Source of the DNA: Methylomarinum sp. Ch1-1
GTDB taxonomy: Bacteria; Pseudomonadota; Gammaproteobacteria; Methylococcales; Methylomonadaceae
Length of the DNA stretch: 64,000 nucleotides
Direction of reading: 5' to 3'
NCBI RefSeq assembly: GCF_030717995.2
Contig: NZ_CP157743.1
Span: forward strand, 1,302,001 to 1,366,000
Shown here: positions 37,201 to 46,023 of the stretch, piece after piece
Position numbering within the stretch: the first letter of the stretch is position 1
Layout: every line of letters begins with the position of its first letter
The notes under the pieces: model-generated
Databases searched by the model: none
What the model saw: the letters and a program-made list of their open reading frames with translations, nothing else
What the model was told of the DNA's origin: nothing
Position numbers and translations under genes: made by a program

Positions 37201-38301
37201 ATGCGTATCGGAGTCCTGAAAGAAATCAAAGATAAGGAATGCCGGGTGGCGATGACGCCGGATGGCGTCGCCAGGCTGGTGGGATTAGGGCATCGGCTGC
37301 TGGTGGAATTTGGCGCAGGGGATGGCTCGGGTTTCTCGGATCATCAATATCGGCAGGCGGGAGCGGAAATGGTTGCCGCTGCAGACGCTTGGTCGGTCGA
37401 TTTGGTGGTCAAAGTCAAAGAGCCGCTGCCATCGGAATACCGTTTTCTTGATCAACAGATGGTCTTTACGTTTTTTCATTTAAGCGGCGTGGATATCGCA
37501 TTGACCGAAGAGTTGTTGGAAAAACAAACGACCGCGATCGCCTATGAAACGCTGGAAGACTCGCGGGGCGGATTACCGATCCTGGCGCCGATGAGCGCGG
37601 TGGCCGGCAATATGGCGGTGCTGATGGGAAGCTATTATTTAGCTTCCTTTAATCGGGGGCGCGGTATGCAGTTAGCCACCGTCTTAGGTAAGAGCTCCGG
37701 CAAGGTCTTGGTGATAGGCGATGGGGTGGTGGGTCGGCATGCCGCTAAGGTTGCGGCGGCGATGGGGGCGACCGTTTATGTCGCTGGGCTCGACGAACAG
37801 AAATTTCAGGCCATAAAATCAGATATTATCGGCGATGTACGTTTTTTATTGTCCAGTTCGGAGAGCATTCAGGCGCATGCGCCGGAAGTCGATTTGGTGG
37901 TGGGAGCGGTATTGAGCAGAGGGGCGAGGGCGCCGAAGGTCTTGACCGAGGCGATGGTGAAAACGATGCCTCCCGGCTCGGTAGCGGTCGACGTCAGTAT
38001 TGACCAGGGGGGGTGCTTTGAAACCTCAAGGCCGACGACGCATTCAGATCCGGTGTTTGTCGTCCATGATGTCATCCATTATTGCGTAACCAATATGCCG
38101 GGGGCGTATCCACGCACATCGACGATAGCATTGGCTGACGCGACGATCGCTTATGTCGAGAAAATTGCTGAAAATGGCATCGAACGGTTGCTGGAAGATC
38201 AAGGGTTCGCAAGAGCCATTAATACCTATCGAGGCAAAATTACCTGCGAAAAAGTCGCTCAGGATTTGGGTTTAATGGAGCGCTACAGGGCTTTGAAATA
38301 A
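37201..38301 (+). CDS. ald: Alanine dehydrogenase
   Basis: NAD-linked interconversion of pyruvate plus ammonia and L-alanine. 366 residues from ATG 37201 (MRIGVLKEIKDKECRVAMTP). Motifs: KVKEPLPSEY with the catalytic Lys, LTFFHLSG-like FTFFHLSG, the Rossmann segment VLVIGDGVVGRHAAKVA, and NMPGAYPRTSTIALADAT. In methanotrophs it is one route for ammonium assimilation. A strong terminator follows 20 bases downstream. Confidence 0.93.
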   Translation: MRIGVLKEIKDKECRVAMTPDGVARLVGLGHRLLVEFGAGDGSGFSDHQYRQAGAEMVAAADAWSVDLVVKVKEPLPSEYRFLDQQMVFTFFHLSGVDIALTEELLEKQTTAIAYETLEDSRGGLPILAPMSAVAGNMAVLMGSYYLASFNRGRGMQLATVLGKSSGKVLVIGDGVVGRHAAKVAAAMGATVYVAGLDEQKFQAIKSDIIGDVRFLLSSSESIQAHAPEVDLVVGAVLSRGARAPKVLTEAMVKTMPPGSVAVDVSIDQGGCFETSRPTTHSDPVFVVHDVIHYCVTNMPGAYPRTSTIALADATIAYVEKIAENGIERLLEDQGFARAINTYRGKITCEKVAQDLGLMERYRALK

Positions 38302-38321
38302 AAAAGCGAGTGCGCGGGCAT

Positions 38322-38350
38322 AAAAAAGGGGGCTTTGCGCCCCCTTTTTT
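38322..38350. terminator. Rho-independent terminator after ald
   Basis: AAAAAAGGGGGC (38322-38333) pairs with GCCCCCTTTTTT (38339-38350) around TTTGC-type loop bases, with A and T tracts on either side. Confidence 0.88.
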
Positions 38351-38394
38351 GTCTGATATTAAAACGCGACCTAATCCCATAAGTTTCCGCCAGC

Positions 38395-38553
38395 GTAACT
38401 ATTCAGTATCTTTCGGGTTTTAGGCAGTAGGTCATTGATTTCTCGGGACGCGTGAATACATCCATGTAAGCTCTGACTGCAACGTCCTGTTGCAGACAGC
38501 CCGATAAATCAATGACCTACTCCCTCTTAGTAAAACTACGCTGAATAAATTAC
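38395..38553. repeat. Family B-type element, copy B3, without cassette
   Basis: Ends GTAACTATTCAGTAT and CTGAATAAATTAC, inner arms GTAGGTCATTGATTT and AAATCAATGACCTAC. Hairpin CTGCAAC-GTCCT-GTTGCAG at 38477-38495, a different stem around the same kind of loop as B1 and B2. Exact 8-bp direct repeat CCGCCAGC at 38387-38394 and 38554-38561. The cassette site reads GACGCGTGAATACATCC, an empty site. Confidence 0.82.
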
Positions 38554-38621
38554 CCGCCAGCTTTAAAGAATAATTATTAACTGCATTAAGGGTGCTTGCT
38601 AAGATAGGTGAAAAACGAGCG

Positions 38622-38836
38622 TTCGGTAACTCGCTCTGCAAGACGCTGTTCACCCAGCACCTAAATAAACGGAGATGATTTATCGCTAGCCATTAGCCTA
38701 TGGAATTTAGGTGCTGGGTGAATATATCCCTATAAGCTTGGGTTCGGCATCTGACCGCCAGGGATGGTGGAAATGCAGATTTTGCAAGGAGCAAAAATTT
38801 GTCATGCCTCACACACTTGCAGATCAAGCCACCGAA
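38622..38836. repeat. Family C element, copy C1, with inserted cassette
   Basis: Left end TTCGGTAACTCGCTCTGCAAG and the right end (38814-38836, ...CTTGCAGATCAAGCCACCGAA) are imperfect inverted repeats (about 16 of 21 bases). It contains the cassette at 38650-38723. No clear target duplication. The interior is longer and less tidy than in copy C2. Confidence 0.7.
38650..38723. repeat. Palindromic cassette, copy 4 (core beta)
   Basis: Ends TTCACCCAGCACCTAAAT and ATTTAGGTGCTGGGTGAA. The core is nearly identical to copy 2, with a few single-base changes (CGGAGATG, CGCTAGCC), although its host is family C rather than family B. Confidence 0.87.
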
Positions 38837-38877
38837 CACTCGCCAAGTAGCTGAGAATTATAAGTAATCAAGAAGTT

Positions 38878-39321
38878 CTATAGGTCGTCCAGGCCGCTGA
38901 TGCCGTCGATAGACCAGTTGTCGGAGTTGGCGGCGCCTGAAGGGTCGTTGCCGTTGTCGTATTTAATGCGGCAGACATAGCGGCGGGTAAAGGCGGCCGC
39001 ATTTTCAGGCATTATGTCAATATCGGCGTTAATGACATATTGAAAATTACCTAAGTTCCAGGCATTCACCGGCTGACTGGTAAACGAGACGACTATGTCC
39101 GAATCCAGGTCGTTAGCAATGTAAAAATTACATTGGTCAAAGGCATAGCCGGTCATGTCGGTTGCGGCCGTGTTGTAATAATTAGCGTCATCTCCGCTAT
39201 CTTCCAGGAATAGGTCGGAAGCAATGACGTCATAGACGATGGGTAATATGACTTTTGCTTGAAGTACGATCAACCCAGTCAGGGAGACGACAAAAAGGAC
39301 AATTTTATATTTGGTTTTCAT
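38878..39321 (-). CDS. Unknown exported or membrane-anchored protein
   Basis: 147 residues that I do not recognise. An N-terminal hydrophobic segment (about 6-28) is a signal peptide or anchor, followed by an acidic domain rich in Asp and Asn with two cysteines (in FDQCNFYI and YVCRIKYD) that could form a disulfide, and an acidic C-terminus GISGLDDL. The pattern of beta-prone stretches suggests a small periplasmic or surface domain. It is transcribed divergently from pmoC, with a 382-base gap, and has no neighbour on its own strand. Confidence 0.75.
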   Translation of the reverse strand: MKTKYKIVLFVVSLTGLIVLQAKVILPIVYDVIASDLFLEDSGDDANYYNTAATDMTGYAFDQCNFYIANDLDSDIVVSFTSQPVNAWNLGNFQYVINADIDIMPENAAAFTRRYVCRIKYDNGNDPSGAANSDNWSIDGISGLDDL

Positions 39322-39559
39322 TGTTTAATAATATAATGATATTTGGTATTTGTAATAGTTATAATATGAATATCTAAATGGATTATTGCTTTATCAGAGT
39401 ATCAAGTTGGATGGATTGTGCGTTAATAGTTGGTATAAAACCCATCTCTGCAAGGCGGGTCATGGCGCAATTCTATCAAAAACTAGGCATGAATAGAAAG
39501 GAAATCAATTGTTTATAGTCTATTAGAAGAAGGGCGGAAAAAAATAGAGGCATTTGTCT

Positions 39560-39703
39560 TGACATGGGCCGCCGAACTGGTAGACTCTCAAACACCATTA
39601 TGGAGGAGTGGCGCTGCTTTCATGAATTTGAGGCAGGGTGTAAATGGATGTGAACAAGAACTCCCGGTAAACCGGGGATTATATAATCTTTTAGGAGGTA
39701 GAA
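39560..39703 (+). promoter_or_regulatory. pmoCAB promoter and leader
   Basis: TTGACA (39560-39565) and TAGACT (39582-39587) are spaced by 16 bases, a near-consensus sigma-70 promoter. The predicted leader is about 110 bases. It includes a small hairpin CCCGGT-AA-ACCGGG (39662-39675) and a near-perfect Shine-Dalgarno AGGAGGT 6 bases before the pmoC ATG. The 39322-39559 stretch upstream is AT-rich and shows no other feature I can name. Confidence 0.72.
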
Positions 39704-40456
39704 ATGGCTGCTACAACTGAGTCAGTTAAAGCTGATGCTGCGGAAGCACCGCTATTAAATAAAACAAATCTGTGGGCAGGTATTGCTCTTTATCTTGTTT
39801 TCTATTCATTCATTCGTTGGTACGAAGGTGTATATGGTTGGTCCGCAGGACTGGACTCATTCGCACCAGAGTTCGAAACATACTGGATGAATATGCTGTA
39901 TATCGAGCTGGTTCTCGAAGTAGTGATTTCAGCGGCTCTTTGGGGCTATCTGTGGAAATCACGTGACCGTAAAGTTATGTCCATCACTCCACGTGAAGAG
40001 TTGAGAAGACACTTTACTCACTGGACATGGTTGGTTTGCTACGGTTGGGCTATTTACTGGGGCGCTTCTTACTTCACAGAGCAAGACGGTACATGGCACC
40101 AAACAATCGTTCGCGATACTGACTTCACTCCAAGTCACATCATCGAGTTCTATCTGTCATACCCAATCTACATCATCACTGGTGTAGCTGCATTCCTGTA
40201 TGCCAAAACCAGACTGCCAACTTATAACGAAGGTTTACACCTGATGTATATGGTTGTCGTAATTGGTCCTTTCATGATTCTGCCAAACGTTGGTCTGAAC
40301 GAGTGGGGACACACTTTCTGGTTTATGGAAGAGCTGTTCGTTGCTCCATTGCACTACGGTTTCGTATTCTTTGGATGGGCGGCACTGGGTATCCTGGGTG
40401 TATTGAACACAGAAGTAATGGCAATTACAAAATTACTGAAAAAAGACCTGGCTTAA
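39704..40456 (+). CDS. pmoC: Particulate methane monooxygenase subunit C
   Basis: Integral membrane subunit of the copper enzyme that oxidises methane to methanol. 250 residues with about six to seven membrane helices. Copper-site residues can be read: Asp128, His132 and His145 (QDGTWH then TPSH) with the spacing of the CuC site, and Asn199, His203 and His217 (NEWGH then APLH) with the spacing of the CuD site. Ammonia monooxygenase AmoC is related, but the sequence and gene context fit a type I methanotroph. Codon choice (CCA, GTA, GGT) differs from neighbours, as expected for very high expression. Confidence 0.98.
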   Translation: MAATTESVKADAAEAPLLNKTNLWAGIALYLVFYSFIRWYEGVYGWSAGLDSFAPEFETYWMNMLYIELVLEVVISAALWGYLWKSRDRKVMSITPREELRRHFTHWTWLVCYGWAIYWGASYFTEQDGTWHQTIVRDTDFTPSHIIEFYLSYPIYIITGVAAFLYAKTRLPTYNEGLHLMYMVVVIGPFMILPNVGLNEWGHTFWFMEELFVAPLHYGFVFFGWAALGILGVLNTEVMAITKLLKKDLA

Positions 40457-40492
40457 TCGCCTAGCTTTTGAAGTAATAATACTATCTCCGGT

Positions 40493-40516
40493 CGCTCCGC
40501 CGCTTGCGGCGGAGCG
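40493..40516 (+). promoter_or_regulatory. Strong hairpin between pmoC and pmoA
   Basis: CGCTCCGCCGC (40493-40503) and GCGGCGGAGCG (40506-40516) form a perfect 11-bp GC-rich stem with a TT loop. No U tract follows, so it is unlikely to be a full terminator; it may protect the pmoC 3' end, set segmental mRNA stability or cause partial termination. Confidence 0.7.
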
Positions 40517-40570
40517 AATCAGAAGATGGTAAATAAAAAAATATAATTTTAATTTTTAGGAGGTAAGCCA

Positions 40571-41320
40571 ATGAGCGCATCTCAATCAGCTGTACGATCT
40601 CGCGCGGAAGCGGTACAAGTTTCCCGTGCGTTTGACTGGATGATTCTTTTTACACTATTCACGGCCGTTCTCGGCGGTTATCACATTCACTACATGTTGA
40701 CTGGCGGTGACTGGGATTTCTGGACTGACTGGAAAGATAGACGTTTATGGGTAACCGTAGCACCTATCGTTTCAATCACTTTCCCTGCTGCCGTTCAAGC
40801 ATGTCTGTGGTGGAGATACCGTCTGCCAGTAGGCGCTACTGTTTCTGTATTAGCGCTGCTGTTGGGTGAGTGGATCAACCGTTATATGAACTTCTGGGGT
40901 TGGACTTACTTCCCAGTAAACTTCGTATTCCCATCAAACCTGATCCCAGGTGCTATCGTTCTTGACGTAGTATTGATGTTGGGCGGTTCTATGACACTGA
41001 CAGCTGTTGTCGGTGGTATGGCTTACGGTCTGTTGTTCTACCCAGGTAACTGGCCAATCATCGCTCCATTGCACGTGCCTGTTGAATACAACGGTATGAT
41101 GTTTACTTTGGCTGATTTACAAGGTTACCACTATGTACGTACTGGTACTCCTGAGTACATCAGAATGGTTGAGAAAGGTACATTGAGAACTTTCGGTAAA
41201 GACGTTGCTCCAGTATCAGCGTTCTTCTCCGCTTTCGTATCTATCATCATTTACTTCTTGTGGCACTTCTTCGGCAGATGGTTCTCTAAAACAGACTTCA
41301 TCGCTGACGACGCTTCATAA
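40571..41320 (+). CDS. pmoA: Particulate methane monooxygenase subunit A
   Basis: Integral membrane subunit, the standard methanotroph marker. 249 residues with about seven helices. Recognisable segments: GGDWDFWTDWKDRRLWVT (the region of the common pmoA forward primer), LLGEWINRYMNFWGWTYFPVNF and the closing GRWFSKTDF. These are typical of type I (gammaproteobacterial) PmoA. Shine-Dalgarno AGGAGGT lies 7 bases upstream. Confidence 0.98.
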   Translation: MSASQSAVRSRAEAVQVSRAFDWMILFTLFTAVLGGYHIHYMLTGGDWDFWTDWKDRRLWVTVAPIVSITFPAAVQACLWWRYRLPVGATVSVLALLLGEWINRYMNFWGWTYFPVNFVFPSNLIPGAIVLDVVLMLGGSMTLTAVVGGMAYGLLFYPGNWPIIAPLHVPVEYNGMMFTLADLQGYHYVRTGTPEYIRMVEKGTLRTFGKDVAPVSAFFSAFVSIIIYFLWHFFGRWFSKTDFIADDAS

Positions 41321-41411
41321 GAAGAACTAACAACAAAATAAACGAAGGCTGGCGATGATTCATCGCCAGAAAGTCTTAAATTACAGATTCTCTAGTAATA
41401 GAGGAGGGTAT

Positions 41412-42656
41412 ATGAAAATAATAAAAGACAAGGTTGCTAAACTATCCTTTGTCGCACTGCTGGTTACTATGACAGCAGCGATTTTTTACACACCTACAGC
41501 TTCCGCACATGGTGAAAAGTCACAGGCTGCGTTCATGCGTATGCGTACTATTCACTGGTTTGATCTGAACTGGTCAAAAGACGAAGTTGCAGTAAACGAC
41601 ACTATGACAATTTCTGGTAAATTCCACGTTTTCGCTGGATGGCCTGAAACTGTTGATAAACCCGAAGTTTCTTTCTTGAACATCGGTATTCCTGGTCCTG
41701 TTTTCATTCGTGCAGGTTCTTGGATCGGTGGTCAACTGGTTCCTCGTTCAATCACTCTGGAACTGGGCGAAACTTATGACTTCAAAGTGTTGTTGAAAGC
41801 ACGTCGTCCAGGTGACTGGCACGTTCATACTATGATGAACGTTGAAGGTGGTGGTCCAATCATTGGTCCAGGTAAATGGGTAACTATTACTGGCACAATG
41901 GGCGAGTTCGTTAACCCAATCACTACTCTGACAGGCGAAACTATCGACCTGGAAGACTATGCCTTAGATAACATCTATTTCTGGCATGCTTTCTGGTATG
42001 CGTTAGGCTTGGCATGGTTAGTGTTCTGGTTCAAACGTCCTATCTTCATTCCACGTCACATCGCTGTTAGCGGTGGTAAAGCAGATACATTGATCTCTGC
42101 TGGCGACAAAAAAGTGGGTGTTGCATTCGCAGTTGGTACTTTGGTTATCGTTGCCGCTTCTATGGGCACAACTAACGAAAAATACCCAGTGACCACTCCA
42201 CTGCAAGCAGGCTTGATGCGTGGCATTAAACCAATTGAAATGCCAGAAGCAACTATTGCAGTTAAAGTTGAAGACGCTTCTTACCGTGTACCTGGTCGTG
42301 CTATGCAAATGACACTGACCATCACTAACAACGGTGATTCAGCAGTTCGCTTAGGCGAATTCAACACTGCATCTGTTCGTTTCTTGGACGCTGATGTATT
42401 GGAAGATGAAACTGGTTATCCAGATGATCTGTTGGCTGAAGAAGGTCTGACTGTTTCTGATAACAGCCCTCTGGCTCCAGGTGAGACTAGAACTGTTAAC
42501 GTTACAGCTTCTGACGCTGCATGGGAAGTTTACCGTTTAGCTGACTTGATCTACGATCCAGACAGCCGTTTCGCGGGTCTGTTGTTCTTCTTCGACGAAG
42601 ACGGCAACCGTCAAATGGTACAGGTAGATGCACCATTGATCCCAACTTTCATCTAA
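41412..42656 (+). CDS. pmoB: Particulate methane monooxygenase subunit B
   Basis: Periplasmic copper-binding subunit with two cupredoxin domains joined by two membrane helices. I choose ATG 41412, preceded by GAGGAGGG, giving 414 residues. With this start the CuB ligands fall at His33, His137 and His139 (SAHGEKSQ and GDWHVHT), the same numbers as in the Methylococcus capsulatus protein; His33 becomes the mature N-terminus after the signal peptide (PTASA) is cut. Helices lie at about 196-216 and 240-260. Upstream in-frame codons to 41355 would spoil the signal peptide. Confidence 0.98.
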   Translation: MKIIKDKVAKLSFVALLVTMTAAIFYTPTASAHGEKSQAAFMRMRTIHWFDLNWSKDEVAVNDTMTISGKFHVFAGWPETVDKPEVSFLNIGIPGPVFIRAGSWIGGQLVPRSITLELGETYDFKVLLKARRPGDWHVHTMMNVEGGGPIIGPGKWVTITGTMGEFVNPITTLTGETIDLEDYALDNIYFWHAFWYALGLAWLVFWFKRPIFIPRHIAVSGGKADTLISAGDKKVGVAFAVGTLVIVAASMGTTNEKYPVTTPLQAGLMRGIKPIEMPEATIAVKVEDASYRVPGRAMQMTLTITNNGDSAVRLGEFNTASVRFLDADVLEDETGYPDDLLAEEGLTVSDNSPLAPGETRTVNVTASDAAWEVYRLADLIYDPDSRFAGLLFFFDEDGNRQMVQVDAPLIPTFI

Positions 42657-42696
42657 TGATAGCTTTCTGAAAACATAAGTTTTTAGAATAGGGATG

Positions 42697-42734
42697 AAAG
42701 CCCTCGTCGCCGCAAGGTGGCGGGGGCTTTTTTT
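42697..42734 (+). terminator. Rho-independent terminator of pmoCAB
   Basis: AAAGCCCTCGTCGCC pairs with GGTGGCGGGGGCTTT, with three wobble pairs and a GCAA tetraloop, followed by TTTTTTT. It ends 78 bases after the pmoB stop. Confidence 0.9.
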
Positions 42735-42798
42735 ATATGACAAATTCGAGTCTTTTTGCATCAATATCGATCTCACCCTGCCGCACACACTTCTTCCA

Positions 42799-42960
42799 GA
42801 GCTACCTGATACCGTCTTACCCCTTTAGATTGAATGATTCTTATATCCCGAACTGACGTTATGTTTAGGGCATATCTTGGGGCTTGACGGCGGAATCCTT
42901 GCTGCCGACATCCTCGCCAAACACACCTCATGCCCTTTTTGAACGCAAACTGATTGCTGG
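42799..42960. repeat. Degenerate repeat remnants after pmoB
   Basis: GAGCTACCTGATACC (42799-42813) repeats the arm of the palindrome at 16313-16345. From about 42862 a decayed family A element follows: TGTTTAGGGCAT, GGCTTGACGGCGGAATCCTTGCTGCC (its hairpin stem is broken), CTCGCCAAACACACC and CATGCCCTTTTTGAACG, ending near AAACTGATTGCTGG. The left end and the duplication are lost. Confidence 0.7.
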
Positions 42961-43027
42961 ATATTTGGGAGGCGATATGCTTATCAAGCGCTTTTCAGTT
43001 ATAATTCATCTTTTTATTGAGAAATAA

Positions 43028-43954
43028 TTGTTATCCGTGTCCAGCAAAAATTATCAATTAACGACATTTCAAGGCTTGATTCAGGCTTTGCAGGAATACT
43101 GGTCCAATCAGGGCTGTGTATTATTACAACCGTTAGATCAGGAGGTCGGAGCCGGAACCTTCCACCCGGCGACTTTTTTGCGCGCGATAGGGCCGGAGCC
43201 ATGGAATACGGCCTATGTACAACCTTCCAGAAGGCCTACCGATGGACGCTTTGGCGAAAATCCGATGCGTCTGCAGCATTATTATCAATATCAGGTCGTA
43301 CTGAAACCATCGCCGGCAGACATACAGGACTTGTATTTGAATTCGTTACGCCATTTAGGGCTGGATTTGCTGGAGCACGATGTACGTTTCGTCGAAGATA
43401 ACTGGGAGTCGCCGACGCTTGGAGCCTGGGGCTTGGGTTGGGAAGTCTGGTTGAATGGCATGGAAGTATCGCAATTTACTTATTTTCAACAGGTCGGCGG
43501 GCTGGAATGTAAGCCAGTCACCGGAGAATTGACTTATGGCCTCGAACGTATCGCCATGTATATTCAGGGCGTCGAGAGCGTTTTCGATCTAGTTTGGACA
43601 CACGGCCCCCAAGGGCCGGTGACCTATGGAGATGTCTTTCATCAAAATGAAGTGGAAATGTCGGCTTTTAATTTTGATGAAGCGAACGTAGAGTTTTTGT
43701 TTTCGTGTTTTGAAACCTATGAACGCGAATGTCAACAATTGATCGAAAAAGACCTGCCTTTGCCGGCCTATGAAATGGTGCTAAAAGCATCGCACGCCTT
43801 TAACCTACTTGACGCCAGGCATGCGATCTCGGTCACCGAAAGACAGCGTTATATACTCAGGGTTCGCAACATGTCGAAATCGGTCGCGGAAGCTTATTAC
43901 AACAGACGAGCAGCCCTAGGTTTTCCAATTCTAAACAAGCAGGGAGCGCAATGA
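43028..43954 (+). CDS. glyQ: Glycine-tRNA ligase alpha subunit
   Basis: Catalytic subunit of the tetrameric bacterial glycyl-tRNA synthetase. 308 residues with [40 protein letters not shown], and [19 protein letters not shown]. The start is uncertain: TTG 43028 has GAGA 5 bases upstream, and GTG 43037 is the alternative; no ATG is available. A TATAAT at 43000-43005 may be its -10 box. ATGA overlap with glyS. Confidence 0.95.
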   Translation: MLSVSSKNYQLTTFQGLIQALQEYWSNQGCVLLQPLDQEVGAGTFHPATFLRAIGPEPWNTAYVQPSRRPTDGRFGENPMRLQHYYQYQVVLKPSPADIQDLYLNSLRHLGLDLLEHDVRFVEDNWESPTLGAWGLGWEVWLNGMEVSQFTYFQQVGGLECKPVTGELTYGLERIAMYIQGVESVFDLVWTHGPQGPVTYGDVFHQNEVEMSAFNFDEANVEFLFSCFETYERECQQLIEKDLPLPAYEMVLKASHAFNLLDARHAISVTERQRYILRVRNMSKSVAEAYYNRRAALGFPILNKQGAQ

Positions 43955-46023
43955 TGGCGGACACCAAACCCTTGTTATTTGAAATCGGTTGTGAGGAATT
44001 GCCGCCGAAGTCTTTACAGAAATTGAGCATCAGCCTGGGAAACAACATAACGGCCGGCTTGCGAGAAGCCGACTTGGATTTTGCTGCTGTCAAGGTTTAT
44101 GCAACCCCCCGGAGACTGGCCGTCATCATCGACGAGTTGTGTGCCTCACAAGCGGATAAACTCGTCGAGAAAAGAGGCCCATCGATACTAGCGGCATTTA
44201 CTGACGATGGTAGCCCTAGCAAGGCGGCCGAAGGTTTCGCCCGCAGTTGTGGTGTGACAGTGGAGCAATTGGGACGGCTGAAAACGGAAAAAGGCGAGTG
44301 GTTGGCCTTTAACCAGAATGTGCAGGGCCAGCCTACCGAGACGTTAATACCCGAGTTGTTGCAAAAGAGCATACAGCAGCTTCCGATCGCCAAGCGTATG
44401 CGTTGGGGCAGCGGGGAAACGGAATTTGCCCGTCCGGTACATTGGGTCCTATTGTTGTTTGGCGACCAGGTGATAGACTGCGAAATCCTCGGGCAGAAAA
44501 CAGGAAGAGCGACCCGTGGACATCGCTTCCATGCGCCTGATCCCATTAATATCGAACAGCCATGCGATTATGTCGACAGCTTGTTGAAGAAAGGCAAGGT
44601 CGTCGCCGACATTGAACAACGCAAAAACATGATTCGCAAGTGCGCCCACGAGGCGGCTGCCGCGGTCGACGGCATCGCGCATATCGAGGAGGATTTACTG
44701 GAAGAGATAGCCGCGATTAATGAGTGGCCGGTGCCGGTAACCGGTAATTTCGATCCGCGTTTCCTGGATTTGCCTGTAGAAGTGTTGATCACGACGATGC
44801 AGACGAACCAGAAATATTTTCCGGTAAAAAATGCTCAAGGCGGATTGTTACCGCATTTCATTACCTTCAGTAATATCGAGAGTTCACGGCCCGAATCGAT
44901 CCAGCATGGCAACGAACGGGTCATCATGCCGCGGTTGGCCGATGCCGAATTTTTTTGGAATCAGGATAGAAAGCAGAAGCTGGAAGACAGGGTGGCAAGC
45001 CTGGAGTCGATTGTTTTCCAGAAAAAACTCGGCACGCTGGCAGACAAAACCAGACGGGTCAGCTTCCTAGCGGAACATATTGCCGGCCAAATGCAGGTCG
45101 ATGTCAGTTTGGCTAAGCGTGCGGCAATGCTGGCCAAGACCGATTTGCTCACCGATATGGTCGGTGAATTCACCAGTTTGCAAGGCATCATGGGGCGTTA
45201 TTATGCGTTGGCCGACCAAGAACCGGAAGAGGTCGCGGTCGCCTTGGAGGAGCAGTATTACCCGAAACAGTCCGGCAGCGCGACGCCGACGACGCAGACC
45301 GGACAAGTCGTCTCGATTGCGGAGAAAATCGACACCTTATGCGGCATCTTCAGCGCCGGCTTGATCCCGACCGGGGATAAGGATCCCTATGCGTTGAGGA
45401 GGGCGACACTGGGCATACTTCGCATCATCATCGAGAATAAACTCGATCTGGATGTGATCGATTTGATCGATGTTGCATTGGCTCAATTCAGTCATGACTT
45501 TGATAAATCGGCGACTCGACAAATCTTGTCGGATTTTGTCTTTGACAGATTGAAAGGCTATTGTCTGGACAAGGGGTATAGAGCCGACGAATTTGAGGCG
45601 GTGATCAGTGTTAAGCCTGGAAAACCGCTGGATTTCATGCAGCGTCTGCAAGCGGTAAAAGACTTTAGGCAATTGCCCGAAGCGGAAAGCCTCGCCGCAG
45701 CCAATAAGAGGATTATTAATATCTTGAAAAAAGCGGACGGTAATGTTGCCAAGCAAATCGGCACATTGGTTGAAGCGCAGGAGAAACAGTTGCTGGCCGA
45801 CGCCAATGCCGCTGAAGCCGATATCACGCCATTGTTGAATAATAAAAATTATCAGGCGGCATTATATCGGTTGGCGCAATTGAGAAAGCCAGTCGATGCG
45901 TTCTTCGATCATGTCATGGTCAACACCGAAGACCAGGAACTGCGCAGCAGCCGGTTGGCGTTGCTGGCGATGCTATCCGATCAATTTTTGAAAATCGCCG
46001 ATGTTTCAAAACTGCAATCATGA
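43951..46023 (+). CDS. glyS: Glycine-tRNA ligase beta subunit
   Basis: tRNA-binding subunit. 690 residues beginning [17 protein letters not shown], with [30 protein letters not shown] and the C-terminal anticodon-binding (DALR-like) region. ATG 43951 overlaps the glyQ stop; ATG 43954 is the alternative. Its stop overlaps the gmhB start. Confidence 0.96.
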   Translation: MMADTKPLLFEIGCEELPPKSLQKLSISLGNNITAGLREADLDFAAVKVYATPRRLAVIIDELCASQADKLVEKRGPSILAAFTDDGSPSKAAEGFARSCGVTVEQLGRLKTEKGEWLAFNQNVQGQPTETLIPELLQKSIQQLPIAKRMRWGSGETEFARPVHWVLLLFGDQVIDCEILGQKTGRATRGHRFHAPDPINIEQPCDYVDSLLKKGKVVADIEQRKNMIRKCAHEAAAAVDGIAHIEEDLLEEIAAINEWPVPVTGNFDPRFLDLPVEVLITTMQTNQKYFPVKNAQGGLLPHFITFSNIESSRPESIQHGNERVIMPRLADAEFFWNQDRKQKLEDRVASLESIVFQKKLGTLADKTRRVSFLAEHIAGQMQVDVSLAKRAAMLAKTDLLTDMVGEFTSLQGIMGRYYALADQEPEEVAVALEEQYYPKQSGSATPTTQTGQVVSIAEKIDTLCGIFSAGLIPTGDKDPYALRRATLGILRIIIENKLDLDVIDLIDVALAQFSHDFDKSATRQILSDFVFDRLKGYCLDKGYRADEFEAVISVKPGKPLDFMQRLQAVKDFRQLPEAESLAAANKRIINILKKADGNVAKQIGTLVEAQEKQLLADANAAEADITPLLNNKNYQAALYRLAQLRKPVDAFFDHVMVNTEDQELRSSRLALLAMLSDQFLKIADVSKLQS

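Noticed and set aside
38432-38653. 73-codon minus-strand reading frame
   Set aside because: It is built from elements B3 and C1 and has no ribosome site or family match.
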